From Monilinia fructicola (lineage: Eukaryota > Ascomycota > Leotiomycetes > Helotiales > Sclerotiniaceae): DNA of 64,000 bases. Numbering within the stretch: position 1 is the stretch's first letter; each line of letters begins with the position of its first letter. The stretch lies in contig VICG01000014.1 of NCBI GenBank assembly GCA_008692225.1, positions 1,054,001 to 1,118,000 on the forward strand, in the 5' to 3' direction. Shown in pieces: positions 1 through 12,395 of this stretch. Made by a program: the position numbers and the translations under genes. A model generated the notes under the pieces. It searched no databases. It was not told the DNA's origin and was given only the letters and a program-made list of their open reading frames with translations.

Positions 1-1300
1 AAGACTTTTGGAGAGTCGGCATTCATAATACATCTCTTGGTACATAAAATATCAAATTACTCATTTGATAAAGACTTGATAAAGCCGTTCTTGTTCTGGT
101 TGTGTGCAAGTATGCTATCTCCCATGGCTACTCCAACAATGATTTGAAGCTCAGGCTCCTGTTTTGGCGAGTTGAGCCGAGGGTTTGTTTCAACCATGTA
201 CATATTTCCGGCTCCACTCTTCAATGATACCCACGAAATACATTGACGTCTTGAATTGGTCTTCGTAGTAGGCTTCACTTGATGCGGCTTGTGCTTATGG
301 AAGGTATACATGCTTACATCTCCGCCGCACATGATAAACAATCGTAGTGTTTCGATCCAATTATCTATATCACTTAAGAGTCAGGGGCCGTTCTGATGGA
401 CTATGCAAGGCTTTGCGTACCAAGGTGTTCTGCTAAATACTCCACTTCTTCGAAGCTCTGCAGCGTCGTGTATATTCTCTCCCGCGGTGACCATTTCCTC
501 ATTTGTGGCCCTGAATAATGCTAATGCTGCCATTGCTCATTTAGTTATTTAAAGCCCATGAATTTGAAATCCAGCATCTTACACTTAACAGAAGCAAGAA
601 TGAGTTTCAAATCAAAACTGTGCTGCATGTGAGTTGGTGTGCTCATCTCTGAGATAAAATATCTAAGCCCAATTTGCATAAAGTGATTTAGATTGTGGCC
701 ATATGTTGTGGATTTCTGAGATCTTCTCATATACCAAATTGTTACAATATAGCCCTTCTTGCTACGGAGCGTTTGTTGCATGTGTCTGCGTTACCAAGAA
801 TTGCTTGATGGGGTCAAGTAAACATGGTTTTCTCGGCAAAAGCCAACTGTAATTCAACCGCCAAATACATTATATTATAATGTGACAAGGTATGCACACC
901 CGCTCGTGGAAATAGAATATCGTACAATCTCTTCATGATAGAAGGCACAAAGATAGGTAGCTAAAAAATTCCTACCTTACCGAACGATAGTAATGGTGTA
1001 AGAGGTAAGCCAATTGTTAAAGTAAAGATCGACAGGATGCTCGCTTCTGAGCTGCAAGAGTAATCCCTCGTAATGAGATTCGTGCACCAAAATATACACC
1101 TATACAGAATAAACCGCATATTTCAAAAGTAGCGTCTTTCCAGGATTTGATATCAAACTGATTAATAAGCATTTCGAGCTACGATTTAAAGTCACCATCC
1201 CCCAATTTCTTGTAGAATACCGCCAAACACGGACTGGGTTATGCAACATCTGTCGGTAATTCCCTCGCTCCACGGCCGAATCTTTCACAGCTCAATCCAG
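1..1300 (-). other. Unrecognised decayed coding remnants
   Basis: No intact gene is seen. On the minus strand several short stop-free stretches have a coding-like composition: about 57-341, 810-960, 990-1090 and 1100-1288. They are interrupted by stops and frame changes. I could not assign any of them to a family. They may be exons of one badly decayed gene or chance ORFs. The region is AT-rich compared with the GC-richer pseudogene block that starts near 1.3 kb. Confidence 0.25.
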
Positions 1301-1349
1301 CCCTGATAGCTTCCTCACATGTGCGCCAACACATTCTCAAACAACGCCT

Positions 1350-2300
1350 CGGGTCCCGATGGCCCTGTTGGATAGAGTACGCGATGTATGTGATCACTAT
1401 TCCCGCACTTGGCTAGATCAATTGAGCTCACTCTTTTTCCTCCCATCTCATTTCCTGCCCACGGCGAACAGGCAGGTCTCGAATTATAATCATCATTATG
1501 ATGGTGCTGGTGCTGGTTGGTCTGTGGACTCTGGCATCTTGGTTGTCTTTTATCTTTGCGTGTCGTGGATACTTCAGCGCATGGTGGCGCACCGCCATGA
1601 ACCTTATTCCACAATGCGTAGCCACTTTCGACTTATCGTACGCTCTCTCCGTCGTAGAGTTCGTCACAGATGCTATTATTTTGCTTGTACCCCTTCCACG
1701 GGTACGCGTTTTTAGTCGCCATTGCTTTTGGCATCGTTGACAGCGAGGCAGCTGTGGAAACTTCGACTCCCTATGAAGAGGAAAGTTGCTGCGAGTTTGG
1801 TGTTGCTTCCTGGTAGCGTGCAAGTCTCCATCGGTTGGCATTCCAGGAGCGCTTTGGGCTAACATGTGTGCGGAGCTGTGGCGGCTCATCTGACACGTCT
1901 TGCGCTCCTTTCATCCGACGACAAGCTAGGGTATGGTCTCTACGAATCATCAATCCCAAGGCCGTGCTGACTGACTTCCAGGAGGGTTCAACCCAGGCGC
2001 CGATGAAGATGGTAAGTGTCTCCGATGCCCTCTGTCTTCTTTATGCGGACTTGTCTGAGGAGAGACAGCCACGGGGACTGTTTCCTGGTTAATGATCGAA
2101 GTTAGATGGGGGCTTTTCGCTGACTGTCCCCCAACCATACGCTTCCTATCCCAAGGATTTTCTCCCGAATCGGCGATCAGTAGTATTAGAAGTGCTTTGT
2201 CTCTACATTCCTTGAGATCACACCGTTCACGCACTTGTGAGACTCCTGAGGAGTCTTCAGGCACCACAAGAGGCAGCTTTAATCGGCTCATAGTCTGACA
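1350..2300 (+). pseudogene. Decayed fungal rhodopsin-domain (PTH11/SAT4-like) integral membrane protein
   Basis: This is a relic of a seven-helix plasma-membrane protein of the fungal rhodopsin-domain family, whose members include Pth11-type receptor-like proteins. Fragments in the expected order but in different frames are visible. A hydrophobic helix runs from about 1500 to 1580. A segment at 1620-1710 reads LSYALSVVEFVTDAIILLVP, typical of the helix ending in a PLP motif. Next comes KLRLPMKRKVAASLVLLPGS (about 1755-1820), then FNPGADEDG (about 1985-2012) followed by a donor-like GTAAGT. Last is a helix plus a serine/arginine-rich tail at 2092-2250 (FLSQGFSPESAISSIRSALS). At least three frame changes and internal stops make it non-functional. 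The family call rests on motif order and helix spacing, not on a search. Confidence 0.7.
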
Positions 2301-2619
2301 TCGTGGGCAGAAACAATCAACCCAATATTTTGAGCTTGCGATATGCACGCGCGAACGACCGTTGAGGCTGTTGGATTTGCTCGCGGGTTGATTTATTCCG
2401 TCGTTTTCGGAAGTCAATTAGAGCGAGAGCGGCGAACGATCATTGATGAATCGCGTAATCGTCGCCCATGGCCGAAGTTATACAATATAAAACAGCCCCC
2501 CCACCCGCCTTCCCGATGAATATATGAAGGGGCTTTTTCGGCGGTTTCCGCACGTTTTCTTCTGTGTGCGGAACGGTATGCATATCGCTGCACGATCAGG
2601 TATCCTCGACTGATCTTCA

Positions 2620-4150
2620 AAGGCGACAATGAAGGTAAAACTCGTTCGTCGGCAGTCAGGATCTGTCAATTTAACCTCTTCCTTACTCCGATATAGCCGT
2701 TTCGTACTGCGTGAAAGGAACCGAGCACATCGAGTGGGAACTCTGGAAAGAAAGGCTCGCATAGCCATCACCGGCGGCGGTCTAGCGGGAGCCACTCTCG
2801 TCCGCTCTCTCTCCTCGAGCCACCCATCTCTCAGTTCATACCTCCGAGTCAGCACCCGCATTTAGTGAGCGTGGGCCTGCAGTCGGTTCAGCCATCAATG
2901 CACAAGGCGCATTGTCGGAACGTGGAATCGCGGCCGTGGTGCCAAAAATTAGGAGGGGTTGGAACGGATAGTTCCAATCCAGGACCATTGTAGTAAGTGG
3001 GCAACTTGTCGTGGTGAGCGATCTCATCGACTCACTAGTGTATAAGGCAGGCATCAAGATCTCATACTCGGTAATCGACCCTTGGTTTTGCGAGCGAACT
3101 ACCAGGGTTAGTGGTCCATCGAGCAGCGCTTCCTAAAGGATTATTGGCTCCCGCTCCGCGAGAGAGAGTATGTATACGGACAAAGAGGTTACCAGTATCG
3201 AAGAGCATGTGAGTAAATCACGCTCTTATTGGAAGATGTCACGATCGTACAGGCTGATGCGGTCATTAGCGCTGGTGGCATCCACGGCCTTGCACGGAGT
3301 GATATCCCCGGCAAAGAGCCTCCCGCAGCCAAAGCTCGCGGTGCGGGCTTTTGGCATTGCAGAAGCTTGGCGAGTGTGCAAGCGAGCAGGGGAAGTTCTC
3401 GGGGACAGGTATTTCGGGGAGCAGAGACAGCACGTGTGGTATGGGATCAGAGGGTGTTGCTTCCATGGTGTCTTCTTATGTGGGGGAGAGACGGCGCCGT
3501 GAGTTTTCTCATCTTGGTTTTCGGACATCGGTATGCGGGGAGGCTTTTGAGAATATTGTCTGCAAGTCAGGTGTTGTTTGTGAGCGAAGACGGTTCTCAC
3601 GGTATAGATGCAGAGCTTCTGTCGTGACATCACCCCATCGCCTACGCGGGAATCCGACGAGACACACTGAAAGAAAAATATCGATCACAACACCCTCGAC
3701 GCCGCGTTTGCATCGTGGATCAACCCTCCAATTCCAAGCCCACGCTCGCGCTTCGTCTCCACACAACACACCCGCTTCACACGAGTTGAGGAGACCGCCA
3801 AGCTCAAACTGGCTCTTGCTCCAAAACCGCGATCCCCAAGCACCATGCCCAATACACCACAGCGAAAACGCACAGACGTATACCCAAGGTCGCCGTTTGC
3901 GTATGGGAGATGCGACCCATGCCACGACACCCTGGCAGGAATGAACACGCCACGTAAGTTCCCATCCGCCATACCACTCTCCCCTCTCCCCTCTGAGAAT
4001 CTTGCCGCGCCCCCCATCACACCCGATACCCAGTTTTCTCCACAAGCGAGGATCCCCTCATCTCCACGCTCCTCGCACGCATCACGGAACCCTCCCCCTC
4101 CAGCTCCCTTCCGCGTTCGCGGCACACGATCCAATTTGTCGGCCGTGACG
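2620..4150 (+). pseudogene. Decayed FAD-dependent monooxygenase (salicylate-hydroxylase-like)
   Basis: This is a relic of a group A flavoprotein monooxygenase, the kind that hydroxylates aromatic substrates using NAD(P)H and FAD. Landmarks occur in family order. The dinucleotide-binding motif ARIAITGGGLAGATLVRSL is near 2755-2810. SERGPAVGSAINAQGALSERG is near 2865-2925 in another frame. QADAVISAGGIHGLARSDIP lies near 3247-3306, GAGFWHCRSL near 3342-3371, and EVLGDRYFGEQRQHVWYG near 3390-3450. The FAD-ribityl motif MGDATHATTPWQ is at 3905-3940. A C-terminal helix (EDPLISTLLARITEP) is near 4048-4095. Three or more frameshifts separate them, so no protein can be made. The block is GC-richer than its surroundings, which argues against heavy repeat-induced point mutation. 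Confidence 0.8.
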
Positions 4151-4159
4151 TAAGAGTAG

Positions 4160-6510
4160 TGTCTTTGAGTGTCGTGACGCGGAAGCTTCTGTGTGGGGGT
4201 GAGGGCGGGGGCCGGGGGTGTAGGCTTCAATGCCGAGAAATTGCTAGGAGCGCCGCGCGCGCGATAGGATCTACTCATGGATTTGACACCCCCCCGCATC
4301 TCGAGCGAGAGCCGCGAAAGAACTCAAGAGGCTGGCCGCTGCAACGGCCGAATCAAAGTGACTGACGAGACGAAAAGACGCATCTGGAGAGCGTTTGATC
4401 GAGGGTATCGACCTAGGTATTTGCATCCCGAAGCCGCGCGCTCTGGCGTGCTTCTTGGCGTTTCTCTGAGATGCTACTTGCATAACTGAAGAAATGACCT
4501 GAGCAGATATCAGCTGATGATCATATATTAGATTTGGGGGGGGGGGGGGTTTCCGGTCCCCCAGAAGTTCTACACCAATACAAAGGCTCTTCTCATCGCC
4601 TTGCAGCTGCTGTCGGTGGTTACCAAGGACGATCACTGTTGGGTTTTCTATCGTCCAAACAGCATCTCGGGATCTTCAAATTAGAATAATAGCTTCACTG
4701 TAATAACTGGTCGCTATTACGTAAGTTCTGTTCGTGAACAGTACTGTTTATCTGCTTAGGGCTTTCTACACCGTCGTCTTTCCATTATTTTTGCAAATGA
4801 TTGTAATGCGCTCCTATCAATACAGCCCCTTTTCTTGGAGTTGATGGGCCACTAAGCTCGAAACTGAGTGCCCGTTTGAGATGAAGCTATCAACAGAAAA
4901 TGATTGAGCAAAAACCTCAGAGCGAAGCAGAAGCATAGGATTGACAATGATGGATCAGACTCCTGAAGCTTGCTTTTAGCTGCTTCTCGTCCTTTAGGAG
5001 TAAGAATATTGAAGGCCGTACTGCAAATTTAGCCTTCAAGTGGCACGTCCCTCAGGGTATTGCTGTTCTGTTGGTCCGAGAATCAGGTTCAGATCATTAG
5101 TTCTATCCGTATAATGCTGTGATTGACTCGAAAATATCTCCCCTTGATTGTCATCGCCATTTCTATAAAATGACTTCCACGTTAAAAAACCGCAGTACTA
5201 TCTCATATTACCTAGGCTTTAACTAAAGTGCCATTAGAGACTTGTTAAGTCCTTTGAGTCACGCCGCTCGCAACTCAATCTCACTGTGAAAAAGAGAAAC
5301 ATGCAGCGACCGTAGTAGCAGAAAGCTGAAATGCTACAGACCACAGCGACACTAAGCGTCCTTAAGGGTAATACTGAGCATACTATATGGTGTTCTACCT
5401 CTGACACCAGTAGAGAAAGACCGCTAAAGGTCGTTCCCTAGAGACCGGCCAAAAGTGCTGTCCGCAAAACTCAGACGACATCCACTGATTGTCGACTCGA
5501 GCATTCATATCGAAAGACAGATAGGAAAATTCTAGGTACGACAAAGATAGGTAATACCGCTGTGGCGATACACGAGCAACTAGAAGAGTGCAGCGCATCG
5601 TGACGAAATCATTGGAAATCTGTTGAAACGAACGCAGGACGTATACTTTTGAATATATTTGTATGACAGGCTTAACATAAGGATTTGCATATAGAAGCGA
5701 TGGGTGTCGTAGAAACTACATTACTATGATTATGACAAGTATGATTTTTAGTAGATTATTGAACAGTGATACGACAAGTTCGAAGTTGGAGCGATTTGCC
5801 CGCTGTTCTCGGTACTCGCTGTTCTACACGATCTCAATACTCTCCAATAGCAGCACGGATCACGTGTAATGAGTGTTTAGACGTATGATCACAACTGTTG
5901 GTAAAACCACTTCAAGGTTTTCCTTTCCTTCCCAGAATAGAACGAGAAGAAACTTCCAGCTAAGCAAGCTACTTTCTCCCATATAATTCACGTGAACCGT
6001 AGCCTATTCTCTCCCTTATGATTAACACACCCGCAATACCCTATATTGTTTGCCTTTCTCCTGTCCTTACATCTAGCAGCGTGACCAACGAGTATGGCGA
6101 ACACCTCGAGAAAGAGCCGCATCTGGAATAATTCAACACTTGTAATGTTCCTCGGTGATAAATCAAAGACTTGCGAGGCATGAAATAAATTGCATACCGA
6201 GAAATGCAGTTCTTTTCAAAGGTATTTGTTCTAAAAGACTATTTGATTTCAAAGTCTAAACTGAAACATTGAAGAGTGTCACAAGGTATAGAACTATGTA
6301 GTATTATATGCTACTCCGCACTAAGCACTGAGCGGTCAGCCTTATCTTGCATACGCAAATTGATTTGAAATTATTTCGGGGTTGTTTTGAGGCCTGGGTC
6401 AAGCTGGTTGGCAGTCTCAGTCTCGTATTAAGCCTAATAGTACCAACATTCTGTATGAGGTAGTTCAAGTTGCGTTGATATCATTATAAATGATCTGGAT
6501 CTATAAATCT
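4160..6510. other. Gene-free AT-rich stretch
   Basis: I see no coding region, RNA gene or mobile element. A run of 14 G lies at 4536-4549. The short ORF at 5395-5598 (minus) and the one at 4277-4489 (+) resemble no family I know and have no splice context. Confidence 0.5.
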
Positions 6511-6519
6511 AATGTCTCC

Positions 6520-7700
6520 ACTAAACTATTGATATACGCACAGCTTTGGAAGAGCTTCTCCTGCACAATATGTCTTTTCAGTTTGTAAGCATCGAACGAA
6601 CCCATTGAACCAAAGTTTTCTGAGTCTGCCAAGACCTGTTGCATTGTTCCAACTTCTGGAATAGTTCCACTCTCTGTTTCTTCTATCAGGTGTACTGAAA
6701 TCCGTAGGGTCCCTCAATCACTTGGATTTTGAGTTCATAAGACATATGATCCACTTCCTTGACTCCAATCATTATATACGACTCTGGTCATTCCTCAAAC
6801 TGCTTCTGGTCTTTCGATAGAGATATGGGATTTCCAGGATAGGCAAAATTGGCAAGACTCCTTGTAAAGAACATGGAAAGTTCTTGATCTTCTGGTCTCA
6901 AATCGAGTTTAGGACGTACACCATTGAAGATATAGTTGGTATCAGATCCGTGCGATACTCTCGCTTATGGCATCCCCGCACTCTTTTAGAGTGCCGCCAA
7001 AGTATTCTGGTTTAGATCGTAGAGCTTTGCTCCAAAAATTCCCGACTTCATGTCTTTCTGTGTATGCTTTATCATGATATCGAAAGTCAATGGACGAACA
7101 CGTGAACAATATGTTTCATTAAATTCGTGACAATCAAAAGTAGTGAACTGAGATGTCAGAATCCACAGGATCTTTGTTCAAGTTATACTTAGACCTTTCT
7201 TCTTCAAACCTACTCTTTTGCAGCTTATAAGGAGAACAGTTTAGTAAATTGCTCTGAATATAATGCATGCAAGAATATTTGGATGGGTAAAATCATGTCC
7301 TCCTCGGTTACAATAAGATATCCCGGATGAGCATTCATTGCATCATCACCTTGTGTCCAGCCAAATATCATCCGAAACCCTGTTCGGGTGATCAGAAATC
7401 AAACCAAATCATATAAGCACACATGCATGCGACTTGCCTTTGACAAATTCTCCAATACGCAGCAAATTCGATTGATGATCTAGGATAAAGTATTCATCAA
7501 CAGAAGAAATAAATGTGAAGAGTCCGGTAAGCGGCTGGTTCGCTATCGAATATTCCATTGGAGATCCGATGAGCTCATGCATAGATAAATTTCGCAAACA
7601 AGCGAAAATTTCAGAATCTGCTGGCCCCCCATATCCTGTTTTCTGTGCTACCACTCCATGATATTCCACTTTGTCTTGCTCCAAGGACACGATGATGATT
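6520..7700 (-). pseudogene. Decayed type-B carboxylesterase, C-terminal half
   Basis: The minus strand carries the C-terminal half of a fungal type-B carboxylesterase (alpha/beta hydrolase, cholinesterase-like). In order from high to low coordinate one sees CLRNLSMHELIGSPMEYSIA near 7550-7610 and SVDEYFILDHQSNLLRIGEF near 7440-7510. GFRMIFGWTQGDDAMNAHPG follows after a likely GC-AG intron near 7385-7430. DLNQNTLAALKECG is near 6980-7020. The catalytic-histidine region SHGSDTNYIFNGVRP is near 6910-6960, followed by FTRSLANFAYPGNP (about 6840-6880). Near 6810 a conserved tryptophan (FEE-W-PES) is replaced by a stop. The N-terminal half with the nucleophilic serine elbow is not recognisable upstream. 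Several frame changes and stops make it a pseudogene. Confidence 0.72.
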
Positions 7701-10524
7701 TGCTCAATTTTAAGGTCTGAGCTAGCAGAAACAAAAGTACACGTAAAAACGAGCAAACAGTATGGGAAGAGATCGTAGCAACGCATGACTTCAAAATTTG
7801 GGGGTGATGAAAACTGGAGAAGATTGGGATGGTTTGAAACGATAGTATACGGTAGAAGAAAGCTCTCTCGTGCAAATGAATGACTATCGAGAGGTTGAGC
7901 AAGATAACTACAAGCCCGAATATAACGAGCCGACGACTGTTGGTGGGAGTGTTACAAGAATAAGGATTGTCCAACCCCTCTACGAATCATGAACAACATG
8001 CATATTATAGACGCACGGTCATAACCGTCTGCGGTGAGGATGATAAAAGTTAGGTATAGATGTAGAGAGTGCATCAATAGAGTCCATACATTGGTTGAAA
8101 CTGGGTCCAGAGCGACCAGTCCGACCATATATCTGCATCGGAAACGTCCTAGCTGTGGAGCTTCAATCTTAATAGCTGATAATATTATGATAACACAATA
8201 AAAAGCCAAATCAAAAAGCTGACCTATATCTGAAATGACCATCTCGAAAGCCTTCGTCGGATCATCCTCTGCCATACTGATACCTCTATGTATACGTTGG
8301 AATAGACATGGTATAGTAGGGTGAAATCAATAGTGAAGGTACCGATTGGATAAAAGACTGCGCAGGCTTGACAAAGAGAGTGGTGCCGCCGCCAGAAGAA
8401 CTGTATACTGATAAAGTACTGGCATAATCATTGTTTGCAAATTGATACACTCTATGATGTTCCGCTGGATCGCGAATCCGCATAGACGCAGTTCATAAAA
8501 CGTAGGACAGAGATAATTAGCTCTCAATTTTCAACAAGAGTGGATTTTTGAAAGCGAGATCGCGCCTGGCTCGCATAAACATTGGGTAGCACCTGCACTC
8601 TATACTTAAAATAACAGGCCATGGTGATCAGTAGTAGGATTATGGCGTAGTGAGCTATGTTGCTTACTATGATACATTCGGAAGAGGTTTGTACAGCGGG
8701 TACACTTTTCCTCCCACTTGCAATCAAACGTACCGTAATCTATAGATTGAGTATTCAATACCATTATTTTGGAGCGGAGAATGAAACAACCATTTTCGGA
8801 GATGGAGAGGGAGTAGAGGAGGGTCATCTTGAGGATATGCAAATTATGGAGTTTGGGAATTGAACTAGAATATCATGATCCAGCATCTGTAAAGGAGCAA
8901 AAGGCTTATTTGCTGTTCGTAGATCTGATCAATCCGGAGGTGAACTATTGATAAAGACTTGATCGAAATACAAATTGAGTTGGTGGCTTTGGTCTTTCAA
9001 CCTCGGGAGTTGTCTCTCGAACTATCGTACGAAGCGCTTTTTTCGGGATGAAAGGAAGCAAACCGGCTCTCCGCAATGCTGAATCGATATTCTGATGAAT
9101 CCAGACACCTGATCTAGCCTCTATATATGTCTTCATCCATTCAAACTTCTGGATTCATACAAATTGGGTTTGGTTCACATGTGAGAGTGCTGCGGCAAGT
9201 CGTTTTTTCGAGGGGCAGAAAATTGCAATATCGAGCGGCTGAAGTGCGACGTATGCGGTGGAAGCATCGTAAGAATTATTATATTCTGAAGGCAACGAGC
9301 TATAAAACTCCCACTAATATAAGAGTTGCGGTCATCACATATAAGAAGTCGATATTAACCATTGGCTTTCGTTCGAGTGACAAGTTCAAAAATGGGTTCG
9401 AACAACTCTGATCTGTGAATGTTTGTGTACTGAGAAAAAACCAATAAACAAAATCCCTCCTTCGGAATCTAGCTTTGAAGAACGTTTCAGCCCTTGAAAT
9501 GCCAAAAGTGGTGGAAGAATTGTTCCATCCGCATAAATGCATTGAACTATCGAAACCTATTCCTAACGACCTGGATGCGCTTGATGCTTAATACGAAGTG
9601 TAGGATCGAATATATTCGAGTTGACTGGATTGTTGCAATCCAAATGTTCTCCTGCGTAATTCCACGCTCTCGAGTCACCTCCTTACATACATCAAACAAC
9701 GCGCCAAGTACTTTGTTTGCGGCCCCCTTCATTCGCACAGACTCAGTTCAACGCCCAAATAGCAGCAGTAAGATGTGGGTGTCGTTGAATGGATCGTTAA
9801 ATCCAATCTCGGCCGAGATTGTATTGTGGTGGGAGTTCAAGAGCCGAGTAAGGGCTCGTCTAAATTGTAGGTTCGTTCTGTACGAAGTTCTTCAGCGATT
9901 TCTTTCAATGATCGATGCCCCGGCGATGAAGCCAAGAAGCGCATGATCTTGCGCGGGCGAGTGTTTTTATTGTTGCTGGCGGGCTTGAGCACGCGATAAG
10001 CCTCCATTGGCGAGACACATTACTGTTATTAGTTCTCTTACTTAACATAAGTCGTTTTGCAGCTTCGTACGCTGACTTGCATAATGCGGATTCATTTCCT
10101 AATACAGATCTATTTATCTGAGTATCGAGTTCAGTTGCATTTTGGCTTTCCCGGTGAACGATTCTTGAAGTCGCCTTTTCTTGTGTTTGTGTATCGGTGG
10201 GCAGGCCGAGGCATGGGTACTCTGTAATGTTTTACGTCCGAGGTTTAGTGTGAAGCACAGGCACCAATGCAGGGGAGTCTTCAACCACATTATCACGTGA
10301 GGGCTAGCCTAGATAGCACGTGGCTAGGCAGGCTAGTTCTTTTTCGAGTTCGGAAGAACTTAAATGCGATTTACTTTCATTACAACCTTACAACTTCAAC
10401 GCGTGGCTCACACCAGACAACTACGCAACACAATTCGATCATCAAAGCTGTTGTCAATCAAGAAATAATTGAATATTGCAGTATGAATGACTGTAAATAA
10501 CTACAAGTGACCTCATATCCATCC
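7701..10524. other. Gene-free stretch between carboxylesterase relic and HET gene
   Basis: Only short ORFs are present, none with a recognisable domain. The missing N-terminal half of the carboxylesterase would be expected at about 7700-8700 (minus) but I could not find its motifs there. A 150-residue + ORF at 9494-9946 and overlapping minus-strand ORFs look non-specific. Confidence 0.45.
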
Positions 10525-12220
10525 CTAAACATTAGTTTCAGGTTTAGTCGGCTCTGGAAAAGTGTTCTGTGCCGACGAATAGAGCTTCAGACTCGATATC
10601 TCGACTGAATTTTCTTCTGCAGACCAAATATCAACTATTCCACCAAATGTCCCGACAGGAATTTTGTCATCTGGTATCCAAAACCCCATGATGGCGAGAC
10701 ATCTCATTCCTGAAGATACAGTAGGCGCGTTGTCATTCTTGCCGAGATCTTCTAACTTCAAGAAAACCGCGTCAGAGATATACGGGGCAGGATTCGTCTT
10801 TGGTGCCAAAGAGCGGATCTCAACTCCAGTTTGGGTTTGAACGTAATGTAGATACCATTTGATATCCGGATTTTTCAACAGAGAGAACGTTTGACTTCCC
10901 TTTGGTGGTTGGATAGTTAAGGCCATCGTGTTGTAGAGTGACACGCGTGGCAGCGTACCTTGGGACCCGGAGCCTATCTGTGTATCTACAAACAATCCAA
11001 CTGGAATCAGGAGGCCATCCACAATGTTGAGCCATCGAAAGTCGCTCGCCCACCATCCATGGCTCACAGGAAATAATGGCTGAGGAAGCAGGAGCATTGT
11101 CCATTGATATTTTTCAAACAAAGCCGTCAGAAATATCATCTTGATGTTATCCATCGGAAGTTCGTAGTTGACAGGGACACCCTCAAGCTCCATTGCTCCT
11201 ATCAACGCCCAGCAAGCATCTTGCGGCATGCCGAATTCACGGCTTTGCTTGCCACTAAGTATGTAAAGTGGGGAAGCTTTACCATACGCAACAAGGCCAG
11301 AGGTAACCAGAGTTGAAAGCGTCTGGCGGAATTCGTCTGCCATTTCAGTTGATTCATCAATTAGTCTACCGACCTTATTCGTTTGTTCTTGTCCATTCGC
11401 TTGCAGAAAGAAAGATTTGGCTACCCCGATGGCGAGTGCAGTAATCCTAGCCGTAAAATCAATTACAGAAGCACGTCCCCCATTGTGTTTAAATGAATCA
11501 TCCTCAAGAGTATTGCTTGCGCCATCAACTAAAATCGTTTCGGGAGCAGCACTCCTTCTTGAAGCGTCCAGCCAGAGACTAGCCACCGCTCTCCCTCCTC
11601 TCGAGTGCGGGATTGAGTAAGTAATTGCACTATCTTTTCAAAATACTCCTTGGGGTCTGTTGGTAGTGGGTCCCCTTGTTTTGAACCAGCCAGCAGTAGC
11701 GTTTTCAATGGAGATTGCAAATTCCAAAACGTCGAATGGAGCCACACAATACTCTTCTTGGCGTTTCGATATATGTTTCTAATAAAGTAATTAGTTTTGT
11801 TGCTTGAGACAAGTAATAAGAGACCAACAGTTGCTTCCCGATTTCCTGGTGCTTTGCATCTCTCAAGCGAGAAGTAATGGTCCGCTGACCATTTAGAGTT
11901 TCCTGGGGGACACACATCCAGTCCCACCAAATATAACGTGTGCCAATGGTTTTCATTACCTGCTTCGCTCCATCAAGATCAAATCCAGTAGTCGTTGGTA
12001 CGTCCCAAAGTAGACCGGCTGGCAATTCATCGTCTGGCTGCGGCCTGCTGAGGTCTGCAATATAGCCCCAGGTATAGGAGACAATGCCATAGCCCTCGGG
12101 CTCGAGGGTATTAGCAACATCAATGTATCGTTCAAGCTTCCAATTCTGAATATCAAGGAGCCATCGAGGATTCTTCGGGTCGTTCGGGGGGATCAGTGCG
12201 TCTCTCTTATCAGGTTCCAT
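10525..12220 (-). CDS. HET-domain heterokaryon-incompatibility protein, frame broken by one base
   Basis: HET proteins trigger cell death when genetically different hyphae fuse. Exon 1 (12220-11829) encodes the HET signature YGIVSYTWG and IWWDWMCVPQ. A 50-nt intron (11828-11779) restores the expected reading QLNIYRNAKKSIVWLHS in exon 2. The second HET signature WLVSGWTLQEGVLLP is followed by a stop only because one base is missing near 11541-11544. With one base added, the frame continues as PETILVDGASNTLEDD and runs to the stop at 10525, giving about 548 residues, a normal length for the family. The C-terminal part has no motif I recognise. Either the allele is genuinely dead, which is common for HET genes, or the assembly lacks one base. 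It sits alone between gene-poor flanks. Confidence 0.85.
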
Positions 12221-12395
12221 AATGACAGTATCGGTGATTAATAGATTGAATAAAGTGCCAAAAGTCTTTCGCGCTCTGAAAGCAAAGTTTTTCAGAATGA
12301 GAAATTTTGATTGAAGGTACAGTGAGTTTGATCGGATTCTGTCTTACAATGAGTGATTTTTGATTCTTGAATACCTCTGAAATATTGGACGCCTT

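Noticed and set aside
3509..4299. Long minus-strand ORFs over the monooxygenase relic
   Set aside because: They are GC-driven shadow frames of the plus-strand pseudogene, with no motif of their own.
9494..9946. 150-residue plus-strand ORF
   Set aside because: It has no motif, and its minus-strand overlap is equally open; it is treated as chance.
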